This document shows, piece by piece, positions 9,197 to 18,089 of a DNA stretch of 64,000 bases; position 1 is the first letter of the stretch; every line of letters starts with the position of its first letter. The notes below the pieces were generated by a model. The model was not told the origin of the DNA and searched no databases. It worked only from the letters and a program-made list of their open reading frames with translations. A program made the translations under genes and the position numbers. This stretch comes from an uncultured Desulfobacterium sp. (GTDB lineage: Bacteria; Desulfobacterota; DSM-4660; Desulfatiglandales; Desulfatiglandaceae): NCBI GenBank assembly GCA_900258555.1, contig LT984856.1, positions 236,357-300,356 on the forward strand, in the 5' to 3' direction.

Positions 9197-10066
9197 CTAT
9201 TTCATAAAATCCAGTATCCCGCCTGCGTCCAACTGATTTTCTTTTATCCCCAAAGTTTCTGTGTCCACCCCCAGACACAGGCCAAGCAGCTGCGTATAAA
9301 GGATGGATGGCAACGGCACACCATTATTTCTTTTTTCCACTATCATCTTTTGGACACTGTCGAACTGCAACTGACAATACACACACGAGACACAAAGGAA
9401 TTGGGCACCTGATTTTCTGGCCTCACTTACCTTCATGGCTGTTATGTCCATGGCCAGATTATCATTGACGCCGAATACAGGGGCGCCACAGCATTTGACC
9501 TTGGCATCCCAATCGGTGCTTTGAGCGCCTAGGGCCTCAACAAGCTGGTCGAACTTGGAAGGCTTTTCCGGGTTATCAAATTCAGCGATCTCCCTGGGCC
9601 GTAAGATATGACACCCATAATGAACTGCAATATTGGGCTTATCAAGCTTCTTAACCGCCTTTTGTCTTATCTGCTCTACTCCTATGTCACTATATAGAAA
9701 ATCAAGAAAATGCCTGATCTTGATCCCGCCATTATACCTGAGGCCTTCCCTGTTTAATATTCCACTGATCTCTTCCCTGATTGACGCATCCTGTTTCATT
9801 AAGTGATCGGCATTCTTGAGATTTCCATAACAGCAATTGCAAACGGTCAGGATGTTGAGATTATGCCTTTCCGCAATACATAAATTCCTTACGGAGGCGA
9901 GCAGATAGGCCTTATAATCGTAGTTTTTCAGCGGTTGTCCGCAGCAATTGAATTCCTTTATGTCAACCAGCCCCACGCCGAGTCTGGCCAGCACAGCATC
10001 TGTGGATGTCTCGTATTGCTTTAGCAAAACAGATGTGGGGCAACATCGAAATATGGCAAAGTTCAT
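9197..10066 (-). CDS. hdrB: HdrB-like CCG-domain protein (heterodisulfide reductase subunit B homologue)
   Basis: A 289-residue protein with two CCG-type cysteine clusters. The first is formed by RCCPTS, FNCCGQP and CNCCYG; the second by HYGCH, VKCCGAP and CVSCVYC. In HdrB these clusters hold the noncubane 4Fe-4S centres that reduce disulfides. The gene follows the membrane Fe-S cytochrome gene by 18 bases, the usual HdrC-HdrB order, and an AAGGATT ribosome-binding site overlaps the gap. In sulfate reducers and relatives such pairs link the quinone pool to cytoplasmic thiol or other carriers. The natural substrate is unknown. Confidence 0.85.
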   Translation of the reverse strand: MNFAIFRCCPTSVLLKQYETSTDAVLARLGVGLVDIKEFNCCGQPLKNYDYKAYLLASVRNLCIAERHNLNILTVCNCCYGNLKNADHLMKQDASIREEISGILNREGLRYNGGIKIRHFLDFLYSDIGVEQIRQKAVKKLDKPNIAVHYGCHILRPREIAEFDNPEKPSKFDQLVEALGAQSTDWDAKVKCCGAPVFGVNDNLAMDITAMKVSEARKSGAQFLCVSCVYCQLQFDSVQKMIVEKRNNGVPLPSILYTQLLGLCLGVDTETLGIKENQLDAGGILDFMK

Positions 10067-10084
10067 AATCCTTAGTCTCCAATT

Positions 10085-11842
10085 CTAACTGCTTCTCTTT
10101 TCAGTTGTCTCTTCAATCGCCAGATTCTTTAAGACATAGAATATATCAGTAATGTGCACACCCTGAGGGCAGTGTTGCTGGCATTCATAGCAGCCAAGGC
10201 AGTCCCATAACATACCTGTGCGATATACCAGCTCCGGGGTGCCTAAGATAACCGCCTGCATCATCTGATGGGGCACCATACCTAATTTTTTAGGATCATT
10301 GCCGTTGTTGTTCGCCACCGGGCAAACGGTTGAGCAGGTAGTGCAACTGAAACAGTATGAAAAGGTGTCGGCATCTGAGGTCATATTCAGTTTTTTCTTT
10401 GCCCTCTCACCCCACTTGGTGGGCGATACGATACCGTCCTTGGCATCAATTGATCTGCACGCCTCTTCAATGGCGCCCCTTGCTGTCTTAAGAGGCTGGA
10501 GATATTGGGTCTCCGGCAGCCGGCCGCTGTTGATACCCCTGTAATAGGAAAACGGCGTCAAGGTTAGAAATTCAGGATAACCTCTATTTAAAAGAGTCTC
10601 CCTGACATTGAACCATAATTCCTGGAGATTGATGCCGACCGGGCAGACATCTGTGCAGCGGTGGCAATTGGTGCACATATAGACCCCTTCCTGCAGGTGC
10701 CTTATTTCCAGTTCGCCAAGATCCTTGCCGGAGGCAAGGGCCTTTATGGCCGGTATTTTTTCCGATGGCAGTATCCTGACATTATTGAACAGCTCAAAGG
10801 TGACCCCGACTGAACAGCGCGTTGAGCATGTCCCGCAATGTGTACAAGCGTCAAGTTCCATTATTTGTCTTGTTGCAATATTGGCCGGATCTGATTTTTC
10901 ACGCTCCATAACAGCATTGGCAATAAGGCTTATGGGGCTGGCTATTATATGGAACATCTTGCTGAAGGGCAGATATGCCAAACCCGCAAAACAGGCTATT
11001 ATGTGGATATACCAAAGGATAAGAGGGGCATTTATCTTATCAAGACCAAGGGCGACAGGGCTCAGGATCTTTGCAGAGGCATAACCGGTAAAGGCCCATT
11101 GGGGCTTTGAGTGACAGTCGGCGCAGGCGTTTTCGTGTATTTCCTTGCCCTGGTCCAAGACGTCGGTGTCAAATGGCGCCTTTACGTTGGGCGAGACAAC
11201 GCCGAACTCAGCCACCCAAAAACTCTCCAGGGCCCGGATCTCTTCTTCGTCTTCAAGGTCGCCGTATTCTTCCACCATGTCGGAAAATACCCTGTGGGAG
11301 AGAATTTTAGTCCCTTCCAAAAGTACCCCGGATATCATGATCACCGCAACAATGATGATGGCGTATTTATCCATCGCATCAGTCTTTAGCCTCGGGATCT
11401 TCATTATAAAACGACGATACAGCGCGATGGCCACCCCGGCTATTACCAATAGCCCAAAGAGGTCTCTAAGAAACATAAACGGATTGACCGTGGGATAGTA
11501 ATTGCTGAAAAAGGGTTCAGAGAAATAATTATCCAGGGCGTGCATCAGAAGAAGGAGCATAAAGCCGTAAAAGATCATCATGTGCATCAGCCAGCGGAGT
11601 AAATCCTCTTTCAAGATCCTTCTCTCACACATGACATCAAGGACAAATACCTTGACTGCGGTAAAAATCTTAACACTGAAAATAACACCCAACGCACCCT
11701 TCAGCACAGCAAAAAACCTGGTGCCGGGCGTAATATCGTCTGCCAAAAGTCCGACTTTCCATGTTAACCATGTATAGAATCTATAGAGCAGACCAAGGAT
11801 AAAAATTGCTAAGGAAGAGTACAAAAGAACATTGAATAGCAT
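10085..11842 (-). CDS. HdrC-like membrane Fe-S protein fused to NarI-type cytochrome b, with CxxCH
   Basis: A 585-residue fusion. Residues 1-290 hold five or six membrane spans typical of NarI/DsrM-type cytochrome b. A loop within this part carries NACADCHSKP, a c-type haem motif that is not in plain NarI. The C-terminal half has four ferredoxin motifs in two pairs: CTHCGTCSTRC and CTNCHRCTDVCP, then CFSCTTCSTVCP and CLGCYECQQHCP. This is the HdrC layout, doubled. It precedes the HdrB-like gene and is expected to pass electrons between quinol and HdrB. AAGGA precedes the ATG. The number of Fe-S centres and the haem attachment are inferred from motifs. Confidence 0.85.
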   Translation of the reverse strand: MLFNVLLYSSLAIFILGLLYRFYTWLTWKVGLLADDITPGTRFFAVLKGALGVIFSVKIFTAVKVFVLDVMCERRILKEDLLRWLMHMMIFYGFMLLLLMHALDNYFSEPFFSNYYPTVNPFMFLRDLFGLLVIAGVAIALYRRFIMKIPRLKTDAMDKYAIIIVAVIMISGVLLEGTKILSHRVFSDMVEEYGDLEDEEEIRALESFWVAEFGVVSPNVKAPFDTDVLDQGKEIHENACADCHSKPQWAFTGYASAKILSPVALGLDKINAPLILWYIHIIACFAGLAYLPFSKMFHIIASPISLIANAVMEREKSDPANIATRQIMELDACTHCGTCSTRCSVGVTFELFNNVRILPSEKIPAIKALASGKDLGELEIRHLQEGVYMCTNCHRCTDVCPVGINLQELWFNVRETLLNRGYPEFLTLTPFSYYRGINSGRLPETQYLQPLKTARGAIEEACRSIDAKDGIVSPTKWGERAKKKLNMTSDADTFSYCFSCTTCSTVCPVANNNGNDPKKLGMVPHQMMQAVILGTPELVYRTGMLWDCLGCYECQQHCPQGVHITDIFYVLKNLAIEETTEKRSS

Positions 11843-11950
11843 ATGTTAAGTCCTTCAGATTTAGTCATAATTGTAGTTATCAAAATCTATGGCAACAGCT
11901 TGGGGTTTCAAAAAAAACGGACCCAAACTTTATCTCTGAATCACCTTTGC

Positions 11951-12316
11951 TCAAACGCCGAACACCTTGACAGGCTTGTAGGGGTGGGTGCCCTCAATGA
12001 CTTCAACTCCTGCCTTGGCCTTTACCTTTGCAATGATGGTTTCCTTATAAGGGCAGTTGTCCAACAGACATGTCCCGATAAGGACAGCATCAATTGTCTC
12101 TGCCATGGGAGCCATCCACGTCTTCAGCTGCACAAGTCTCAGGACAGGTGATGTGCCAGGACAGCCTCCGCAGTGAATGAGCGCCCGCAATTTTGCATCC
12201 GTATCCTTGTATCTCGAAAACTCCCCCTCCTTTTTATCAAAACCCATCAAGCATCGGTGGCAGCCGATACAGGTCTCATCCTTGATGTTTTTGCAACTTA
12301 ATACTGCTATATTCAT
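11951..12316 (-). CDS. CGGC domain protein
   Basis: A 121-residue protein from the ATG at 12316, chosen because GGAGGG lies 11 bases upstream; the frame extends six codons further without support. It has an N-terminal CIGCHRCL motif, then IHCGGCPG, which names the CGGC domain, and GTCLLDNCPY. These Cys residues suggest metal or cluster binding; the function of the family is not established. It lies about 110 bases upstream of the cytochrome-Fe-S gene on the same strand and may be part of that redox unit. Confidence 0.8.
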   Translation of the reverse strand: MNIAVLSCKNIKDETCIGCHRCLMGFDKKEGEFSRYKDTDAKLRALIHCGGCPGTSPVLRLVQLKTWMAPMAETIDAVLIGTCLLDNCPYKETIIAKVKAKAGVEVIEGTHPYKPVKVFGV

Positions 12317-12563
12317 ATGAAAAATACCCTCCAAAATATTTTATATCGTCTTCTTTCTGACAGCCGAAAAAGTCGTGTGTTATTCCCTGCCATTAAAGGG
12401 TTTTCTATATAGCCCCACTCACAAAATTTTTCAAGTCCTTTATTCATACAAATATTCCTTTTGACCAACACGATTCTGAAATACGGCTTAATCAAAAGAC
12501 TTTTTTATTTTCACTCCCTTATTCCATCTGTCGGCTCCTGATCTGTCACCGGTTGTGAAGGCT

Positions 12564-12605
12564 TTGACTTTCGGATGATCATACCATAATATCAATTCAA
12601 ATTGA
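12564..12605 (+). promoter_or_regulatory. sigma-70-like promoter with 14-bp palindrome at start site
   Basis: TTGACT (12564-12569), a 17-base spacer and TAATAT (12587-12592) form a near-consensus promoter. The perfect palindrome TCAATTCAAATTGA (12592-12605) covers the expected start site, a good place for a repressor. It should drive the kinase-regulator operon that begins about 35 bases later. Confidence 0.6.
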
Positions 12606-12639
12606 GCGGTTCTTTACATATAAATATCGGAGGATCATG

Positions 12640-14076
12640 ATGAACATTGCCTTGATTGGCGGCGGCACAAAGTGCGGAATATTGCTGGAATTGATAAGGA
12701 GCCACAAGTTCAGGACTATGAAACCAAAAATCCTGGGTGTTGCAGACAAAGATGACAGTGCTCCCGGTATGGTCAAGGCCAAAGAGATGGGCATTTACAC
12801 CACCAATGACTATAATGAATTTTTTGATAACGACGAGATAGACCTGATAGTTGAACTGACAGGTAAGGAGGATGTATTACTTGATGTTATAAACAAGAAG
12901 AAGAAAACTGTCCGTTCGCTTGATAGTAAAACTGCAATGCTCTTTTGGGAGATGTCGTCCATCCTATCTGAACAGAGGGTGACAGAGAAACTCCTCCATG
13001 AGACAAGAGCCATTTATGGTGTCCTGATCAATGAGATGATACAGGATGAAGTGATGGTTATTGCCCCCGGATTTCATATCCAGGACATCAATAAATTTAT
13101 GCTCAAAAAGCGCAATATCACTATAGATGATGCAATAGGTAGGTATTGCTATGAGATATCCCACGGTCAGGACAGGCCGTGCAAGGGTAAAAACCATCCA
13201 TGCCCTCTTATACAGACATTAAAGACCCAACAGCCGGCGAGGATGACCCACGTCCATTTGGATGATGATAACAAAGAGGTCTTTTATTCCCTGGCCACCT
13301 ACCCATTGGTTGAAGATGGTAAGATGTCTGCTGTGTTGGAAATATGGAGGGACATCACAAAGGATATAAACCTCCAACGCCTTATGATGCACCAGGAAAA
13401 ACTTGCCTCCATTGGCCGACTTGCCGCGGGTGTAGCTCACGAAATCAACAATCCGATGACAACCATCCTGACGAGCGCAATGCTGATCCAGGAGGACATG
13501 GCCCCCGACGATCCGAACTATGAAGAATTGCAGACAATAGCCGATGAAACCAAACGCTGCAGCAGGATAGTGAAGAGTCTTCTGGATTTTGCCCGTCATT
13601 CAAAGCCATCCATTACGAAAAACAGTATCAATGATATTGTCCGCGAGGGAATTACCCTTACCAAAAAGCAGGCAAAATTTAATGACGTCAGCATAGAGGA
13701 AAACCTGGCGGAAGACCTGCCTCCTGTTTATGTGGATAAAGACCAGATCGAGCAGGTCGTGATCAATCTTTCCCAGAACGCCATTGAGGCTACACCCCCT
13801 GGAGGCAAAATCACATTCACCACCAGGCCGGGTGCCAAGAAGGGGACCATAGAAATTGTGGTCAGCGATACGGGCAAGGGTATACCAAAAGAAGATCAGC
13901 GCAAGATCTTTGAACCTTTTTATACCACCAAGGAGAGCGGAACAGGCCTTGGCATGTCCATAACCGTAGGACATATCCATCAGCATGGGGGCATAATAAA
14001 TGTAGACAGCAACCCGGGCCACGGCGCAACATTTGTTGTAAGACTGCCCATTAAGAAAGAGGACGACAATGCCTGA
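12640..14076 (+). CDS. sensor histidine kinase with Rossmann-like N-terminus and Cys-containing PAS
   Basis: Domains in order: a Rossmann-like region (NIALIGGGTKCGILLEL, then a dehydrogenase-like VELTGKEDV) over the first 110 residues; a PAS-like region with ISHGQDRPCKGKNHPCPL; a HisKA box (GRLAAGVAHEINNP, phospho-acceptor His near residue 267); and an ATPase domain with NLSQNAIEA, DTGKGIP and GTGLGMS. No membrane spans, so it is cytoplasmic. Two ATGs abut (12637 and 12640); the second is better spaced from the GGAGG at 12629. It overlaps the regulator gene by 8 bases, so the two form a pair. The unusual N-terminus may sense a nucleotide or redox state; that is inference. Confidence 0.85.
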   Translation: MNIALIGGGTKCGILLELIRSHKFRTMKPKILGVADKDDSAPGMVKAKEMGIYTTNDYNEFFDNDEIDLIVELTGKEDVLLDVINKKKKTVRSLDSKTAMLFWEMSSILSEQRVTEKLLHETRAIYGVLINEMIQDEVMVIAPGFHIQDINKFMLKKRNITIDDAIGRYCYEISHGQDRPCKGKNHPCPLIQTLKTQQPARMTHVHLDDDNKEVFYSLATYPLVEDGKMSAVLEIWRDITKDINLQRLMMHQEKLASIGRLAAGVAHEINNPMTTILTSAMLIQEDMAPDDPNYEELQTIADETKRCSRIVKSLLDFARHSKPSITKNSINDIVREGITLTKKQAKFNDVSIEENLAEDLPPVYVDKDQIEQVVINLSQNAIEATPPGGKITFTTRPGAKKGTIEIVVSDTGKGIPKEDQRKIFEPFYTTKESGTGLGMSITVGHIHQHGGIINVDSNPGHGATFVVRLPIKKEDDNA

Positions 14077-15481
14077 TGATATACCCGGTTTACTGGTGGT
14101 TGATGATGAAATAAATATTTGCCAGAACTGCGTAAAGATACTTTCAAAGATGCAATGCAATGTGGACTACGCCCTAAACGGCTATGATGCCCTCCAACTG
14201 ATGGATAAGAGGCGTTTCGATATTGTAATAACTGATCTTAAGATGGCCAGCATGGGGGGAATGGAGGTCTTAAGGAAGGTAAAAAGCCATTATCCGAACA
14301 CGCTTGTTATTGTTATAACAGGCTATTCATCGGTGTCCTCTGCCGTTGAGGTGATGAAGACAGGGGCATTTGACTATGTCCCAAAGCCATTTACCCCTGA
14401 TGAGCTGCGCGCTGCAGTGCGAAAGGCGATTTTTGAAATACAGATACAGACTCAAAACAGGGAATTGAGGGAAAATAAAGAACCTTTTAAGCTGCTATCA
14501 CATCAGCTTATAGGTAATAATCCGAAGATAGAGGGTGTCATCAATATGGTGCAAAAGGTTGCGCCGACAGACTCCACAGTCCTTATTTACGGTGAAAGCG
14601 GGACCGGCAAGGAATTGATAGCACGCGCCATACATGCCAACAGCCAAAGAAAAGGCCAGGTATTTTTCGCCGTTGATTGCGGGACATTGTCTGAAAACCT
14701 TTTGGAGAGCGAATTGTTCGGCCATGTCAAAGGGGCATTCACAGGAGCACATAAAGATAAGGACGGGATATTTAAGCGTGCACACAAGGGCACCGTCTTT
14801 CTTGATGAGATAAGCAATGTCAGCACTGAGATACAAGGAAAGCTCCTCAGGTTTTTGGAGACCCGAGAGTTTTTACCTCTGGGCGATACAACGGCCCAGC
14901 ATGTTGACGTGCGTCTGATATTTGCCACCAATCGCGACTTAAATGAGTTGGTCGCCAAGGGAAACTTCAGGGAAGATTTTTATTACAGGATCTTTGTCTA
15001 TCCAATCATTATACCACCCTTAAGGGAAAGAAAGTCAGATGTACTGCCTATTGCATATCATTTTCTCAAACAGTTCAATGCTCATATCGGCAAGAATATA
15101 CAAGGATTCGATTATGATGCTGTTAAACGAATGACTGAATACGACTGGCCCGGAAACGTCAGACAATTAAGAAATACGGTCGAAAGGGCGGTGATCCTCT
15201 GTGAGAGGGACCAGATCAGCCTGAGTGAACTGCCTCTGTTAGACGGAATGGAAACTCCTATGGAGAATATCCCCTCGACTAATGAGGAATTCAAGAGGAT
15301 GAAAAAGGACATCAGGCAGAGGGCTGTGGACCGGGTGGAAAAGAATTTTATTATCAACGCCCTAATCCAAAACCAGTGGAATGTTACACAGGCTGCATCA
15401 AAAGTAGGGCTTCAAAGGACCAATTTCCAGAATCTGATGAAAAAACATGCCATTGTTAGACCCAAGGACATCAAATCGTAA
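14069..15481 (+). CDS. NtrC-family sigma-54 response regulator
   Basis: A 470-residue activator: receiver domain with phospho-acceptor D56 in VITDLKM, a sigma-54 AAA+ domain with Walker A GESGTGKE, the GAFTGA loop that contacts sigma-54, and a C-terminal Fis-type helix-turn-helix (WNVTQAASKVGLQRTNFQNL). It should be phosphorylated by the kinase encoded just upstream and then open sigma-54 promoters. The targets are not visible; I found no clear sigma-54 promoter nearby. The overlap with the kinase gene suggests coupled translation. Confidence 0.95.
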   Translation: MPDDIPGLLVVDDEINICQNCVKILSKMQCNVDYALNGYDALQLMDKRRFDIVITDLKMASMGGMEVLRKVKSHYPNTLVIVITGYSSVSSAVEVMKTGAFDYVPKPFTPDELRAAVRKAIFEIQIQTQNRELRENKEPFKLLSHQLIGNNPKIEGVINMVQKVAPTDSTVLIYGESGTGKELIARAIHANSQRKGQVFFAVDCGTLSENLLESELFGHVKGAFTGAHKDKDGIFKRAHKGTVFLDEISNVSTEIQGKLLRFLETREFLPLGDTTAQHVDVRLIFATNRDLNELVAKGNFREDFYYRIFVYPIIIPPLRERKSDVLPIAYHFLKQFNAHIGKNIQGFDYDAVKRMTEYDWPGNVRQLRNTVERAVILCERDQISLSELPLLDGMETPMENIPSTNEEFKRMKKDIRQRAVDRVEKNFIINALIQNQWNVTQAASKVGLQRTNFQNLMKKHAIVRPKDIKS

Positions 15482-15515
15482 ACAGCGAGTGTTATTCTAA
15501 AGCTTTGCTTTATTC

Positions 15516-15544
15516 TTGACAGGATTTTCAATGAAACATATATT
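15516..15544 (+). promoter_or_regulatory. strong sigma-70-like promoter for the 44-aa peptide gene
   Basis: TTGACA (15516-15521), exactly 17 bases, then TATATT (15539-15544). The consensus -35 and optimal spacing suggest high basal expression. It is placed between the regulator stop and the small gene at 15584. Confidence 0.7.
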
Positions 15545-15583
15545 GATCGAGTTATTTAGTCTTTGATCATAGGAGATAGCAAA

Positions 15584-15718
15584 ATGAGTTCCAATAAGAA
15601 ACAGGTAAAAATAATCCGAGCTAACAAGGCGAAACCCAATAGGGCTAATCTTAAGAAGAACCATAATCGCATCCAAGAAAATATTCAGATACTTAGAGAA
15701 TTAGCTACAAAGGGATAG
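15584..15718 (+). CDS. 44-residue basic peptide, unknown function
   Basis: A short frame beginning MSSNKKQVKIIRANKAKPNR and ending ELATKG. It is rich in Lys, Arg and Asn with a central helix-like part (NRIQENIQILREL). AGGAG lies eight bases before the ATG, a consensus promoter lies 40 bases upstream and a strong terminator follows 43 bases after the stop, so it forms a complete monocistronic unit of about 220 bases. The charge suggests nucleic-acid binding or contact with an acidic partner. I do not recognise a family. The alternative is a small RNA with an accidental frame, but the ribosome-binding site argues for translation. Confidence 0.65.
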   Translation: MSSNKKQVKIIRANKAKPNRANLKKNHNRIQENIQILRELATKG

Positions 15719-15760
15719 CCAGAGGCCTGTCTATTAGCTGTTTTTAATGCCCATTGTCTT

Positions 15761-15790
15761 AAAAAAGCCCCCCAAGAGGGGGCTTTTTTT
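15761..15790 (+). terminator. rho-independent terminator
   Basis: Stem GCCCCC/GGGGGC with a five-base loop (CAAGA), preceded by six A and followed by seven T. It ends the small peptide unit and separates it from the thiolase; the A-run makes it bidirectional in principle. Confidence 0.9.
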
Positions 15791-15817
15791 GCTTCATCGG
15801 GTAACAGGGAACTTGAC

Positions 15818-17069
15818 ATGAAAGATGTCGTCATCGTATCTGCCTGCCGAACGGCAATAGGGACATTTGGTGGGGCGCTCAGAGATTTTGGTCCTGAAAA
15901 GATGGCCTGCATAACCATGAAAGAGGCCATAAAGCGAGCCGGCATTGAACCGGGCATTATTGATGATGTGCGTTTCGGCTGCTGCGTCGAGCCCATTGAC
16001 GCCCTAAACATTGCCAGGGTGTCTGCAATTATGGCAGGCATTCCGGAACATGTACCCGCTGTTACGATTAATCGTGTCTGCATTTCCGCCATGGATGCAG
16101 TGATATCCGGTATGGCCATGATCCAGGCGGATATGGCGGACATCATCCTTGCAGGGGGAGTGGAACAGATGTCAGGCATCCCTTTTATCGCCCCCCGTGC
16201 AAGATTGGGGGATGCGCCTGGGAGACGGTGCCCTGGTGGACGCCCTGATTCACGCCCAGTTCTGCGGGTCGTATAATTTCCCCCACCCTGAAGACGGGCC
16301 GGTGAAGGAGGGTATGCCCATGGATCTGTTCAGGGGTAAGCCTTACAATATGGGACATACCGCCGAGTTTATCGCCCAATTGCACAACATCAGCAGGCAA
16401 GAGATGGATGAGGTTGCACTGCGCAGTCACAATAATGCGGAACGCGCTACAGTGGAAGGTGATTTTAAGGATGAAATAGTCCCCATTGAAATACCGGCAA
16501 AAAAAGGGGGCACTCCTTCAATTTTTGATAAAGACGAACACTTCAGACCAGGCCTGACCATGGACCAGTTGGCTAAACTTCCGCCGGCCTTTATCCCGAA
16601 AGTCGGAAGGCTTACCGCTGGAAACTCCGCCGGCATAAACGATGGCGCCAGCGCAATGATAATCATGTCCGCCCAAAAGGCAAATGAATTGGGTTTAACG
16701 CCCATAGCCAGCATCAAGGCCACGGGCCGTGGGGCATGTCATCCGTCCATAATGGGGCTGAGCACTGTGCCTGCCGTGCAGGATCTTTCCATACGGAGCA
16801 ATCTCAAAATAGATGACTTTGAGCTGATCGAGATGAATGAGGCCTTTGCCGCACAGTACGTGGGTGTGGAAAAAGAACTCAAGTTGAATCGGGAATTAAC
16901 AAATGTAAACGGCTCCGGCATAGGCCTGGGTCACCCCGTAGGCTCTACAGGATGCCGCATAATGGTGACTCTACTTTATGCCATGAAAAAGCGCGGCAAA
17001 ACACTGGGCCTTGCCAGTCTGTGCGGGGGTGGAGGGGTTTCAATGGCCTGCGCGCTTGAGATGCTGTAG
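15818..17069 (+). pseudogene. acetyl-CoA acetyltransferase (thiolase) with a +1 frameshift
   Basis: Two frames together make one full-length thiolase of about 416 residues. The first (from ATG 15818) holds the N-terminal half including the acyl-binding Cys in NRVCISAMDAV; the second holds NEAFAAQ, GSGIGLGHPVGSTG and the catalytic LCGGGGVS. The family expects ARWG at the junction; the sequence reads GCAAGATTGGGGG, so one extra T at 16205-16206 next to the G run breaks the frame. Without it the reading is smooth on both sides. This is either a recent mutation or a base-call error. Thiolases cleave or form 3-ketoacyl-CoA. An acyl-CoA dehydrogenase gene lies 1.8 kb downstream. Confidence 0.85.
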
Positions 17070-17080
17070 ACTTTAATCCT

Positions 17081-17239
17081 AAAAAAAGCAGTCAGAACTT
17101 GGCCTTTAGCTATTAGGCAAGAAATTTCGACATCTTGACAACTTTAAAGGTTGCACCCGGTGGTTGAACATAGAAATTGTTTCAATATATTGAATTCTTT
17201 AAGCTAACGGCTAATCACTAACAGCTAACAGCCTTTTTT
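17081..17239. repeat. fold-back repeat copy 1 (7-bp periodic arms)
   Basis: About 159 bases alignable along their length with 18090-18249. The left arm is a degenerate run of GCNNTTA-type heptamers, the right arm is its reverse complement type (GCTAACGGCTAATC, then ACTAACAGCTAACAGC), and a core of about 90 bases containing AATTTCGACATCTTGACAAC lies between. A-rich and T-rich ends close it. The left arm here is more decayed than in copy 2. Confidence 0.75.
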
Positions 17240-17251
17240 AAGTTAATATGT

Positions 17252-18052
17252 TCATTCCCTATATCCGTAAGGGACATCCATTCCGTCTACATATACACGA
17301 CCATACTCGTCAATGGCAAAACGGCCCCGTGCAATCATTTCAATGGTCTTTGGAAAGATTTTCCAGTCGCCTGCCTCCTTGAGCCTGCCCTGGTGTTCAT
17401 CCACCATGGCCTGGAACCTGTCTCTGTCCTGCAATAGCGTTTCCGGGGCCTGGGAAGTTTCAACAGGAATCGGCTCTGAGACCATAAGCAGGGGGCCTGT
17501 GTCCACTCCATCATCTGTCCAAAGGATGGAGGCCCTCAGGGTCTTTTCCCCTGCAAGTATGGCATCACGTACTGCATTATCACCCACATATACCCTCCTG
17601 CCCTCTGCGGACACAATGGAAAGGTCGGCAGGATGGACATTAACGCACCTGTTCAGTGTGATGTAGCTCATGTATCCGCCCAGGGCGATCACATCAATTT
17701 CAAATGCCTCTATTAATCTCTTTGCAATTGCGTCGTACTGCCTTCTGGCCTCCAGACCCTCCGGTGCGAGGCATGAGCGTTTAAGTGATCTTTGCTGATG
17801 GAAGGCGCGTATGTCGTAGCTAAAGTAGGGAATCCCATTATCAAGCGCAATCTTTTCGCCCGAGCACATTCCGTCTGAGCGGTCACTGAATATAAAGATC
17901 ACCTCAAATGGGGACGACCCCTCACTGGAAGCCAATGCCTTTTGATGTTCAAGCAATTTCATTATATTGGTGCCGGAACCTGACATGAATGCCGCGACCC
18001 GCATAGGCCTTCCGCCGCTATTAGCAGGATCAAAGATGGGTGTGATGGTCAT
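17252..18052 (-). CDS. PurN-like formyltransferase family protein
   Basis: A 266-residue protein with the formyltransferase fold: FMSGSGTNIMKLL near residue 25, FIFSDRSD, ALGGYMSYI, and the active-site region NVHPADLS with DDGVDTGPLL. These match glycinamide ribonucleotide formyltransferase, which uses 10-formyl-THF in purine synthesis. It is longer than standard PurN (about 210 residues) because of inserted segments near residues 85-110 and 210-250, so a different acceptor is possible. It stands alone, bounded on both sides by copies of the same fold-back repeat, which may have helped move it. Confidence 0.8.
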   Translation of the reverse strand: MTITPIFDPANSGGRPMRVAAFMSGSGTNIMKLLEHQKALASSEGSSPFEVIFIFSDRSDGMCSGEKIALDNGIPYFSYDIRAFHQQRSLKRSCLAPEGLEARRQYDAIAKRLIEAFEIDVIALGGYMSYITLNRCVNVHPADLSIVSAEGRRVYVGDNAVRDAILAGEKTLRASILWTDDGVDTGPLLMVSEPIPVETSQAPETLLQDRDRFQAMVDEHQGRLKEAGDWKIFPKTIEMIARGRFAIDEYGRVYVDGMDVPYGYRE

Positions 18053-18089
18053 GTTATTGTCTCCTACCGGTTTTCAAGAATTTAAACTT

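Noticed and set aside
12313-12495. A 60-codon minus-strand frame upstream of the CGGC gene
   Set aside because: No ribosome-binding site, overlaps the chosen leader of the CGGC gene and has low-likelihood composition.
16195-16215. Programmed frameshifting in the thiolase gene
   Set aside because: No stimulatory hairpin or typical slippery heptamer is evident and thiolases do not use recoding; mutation or error is simpler.
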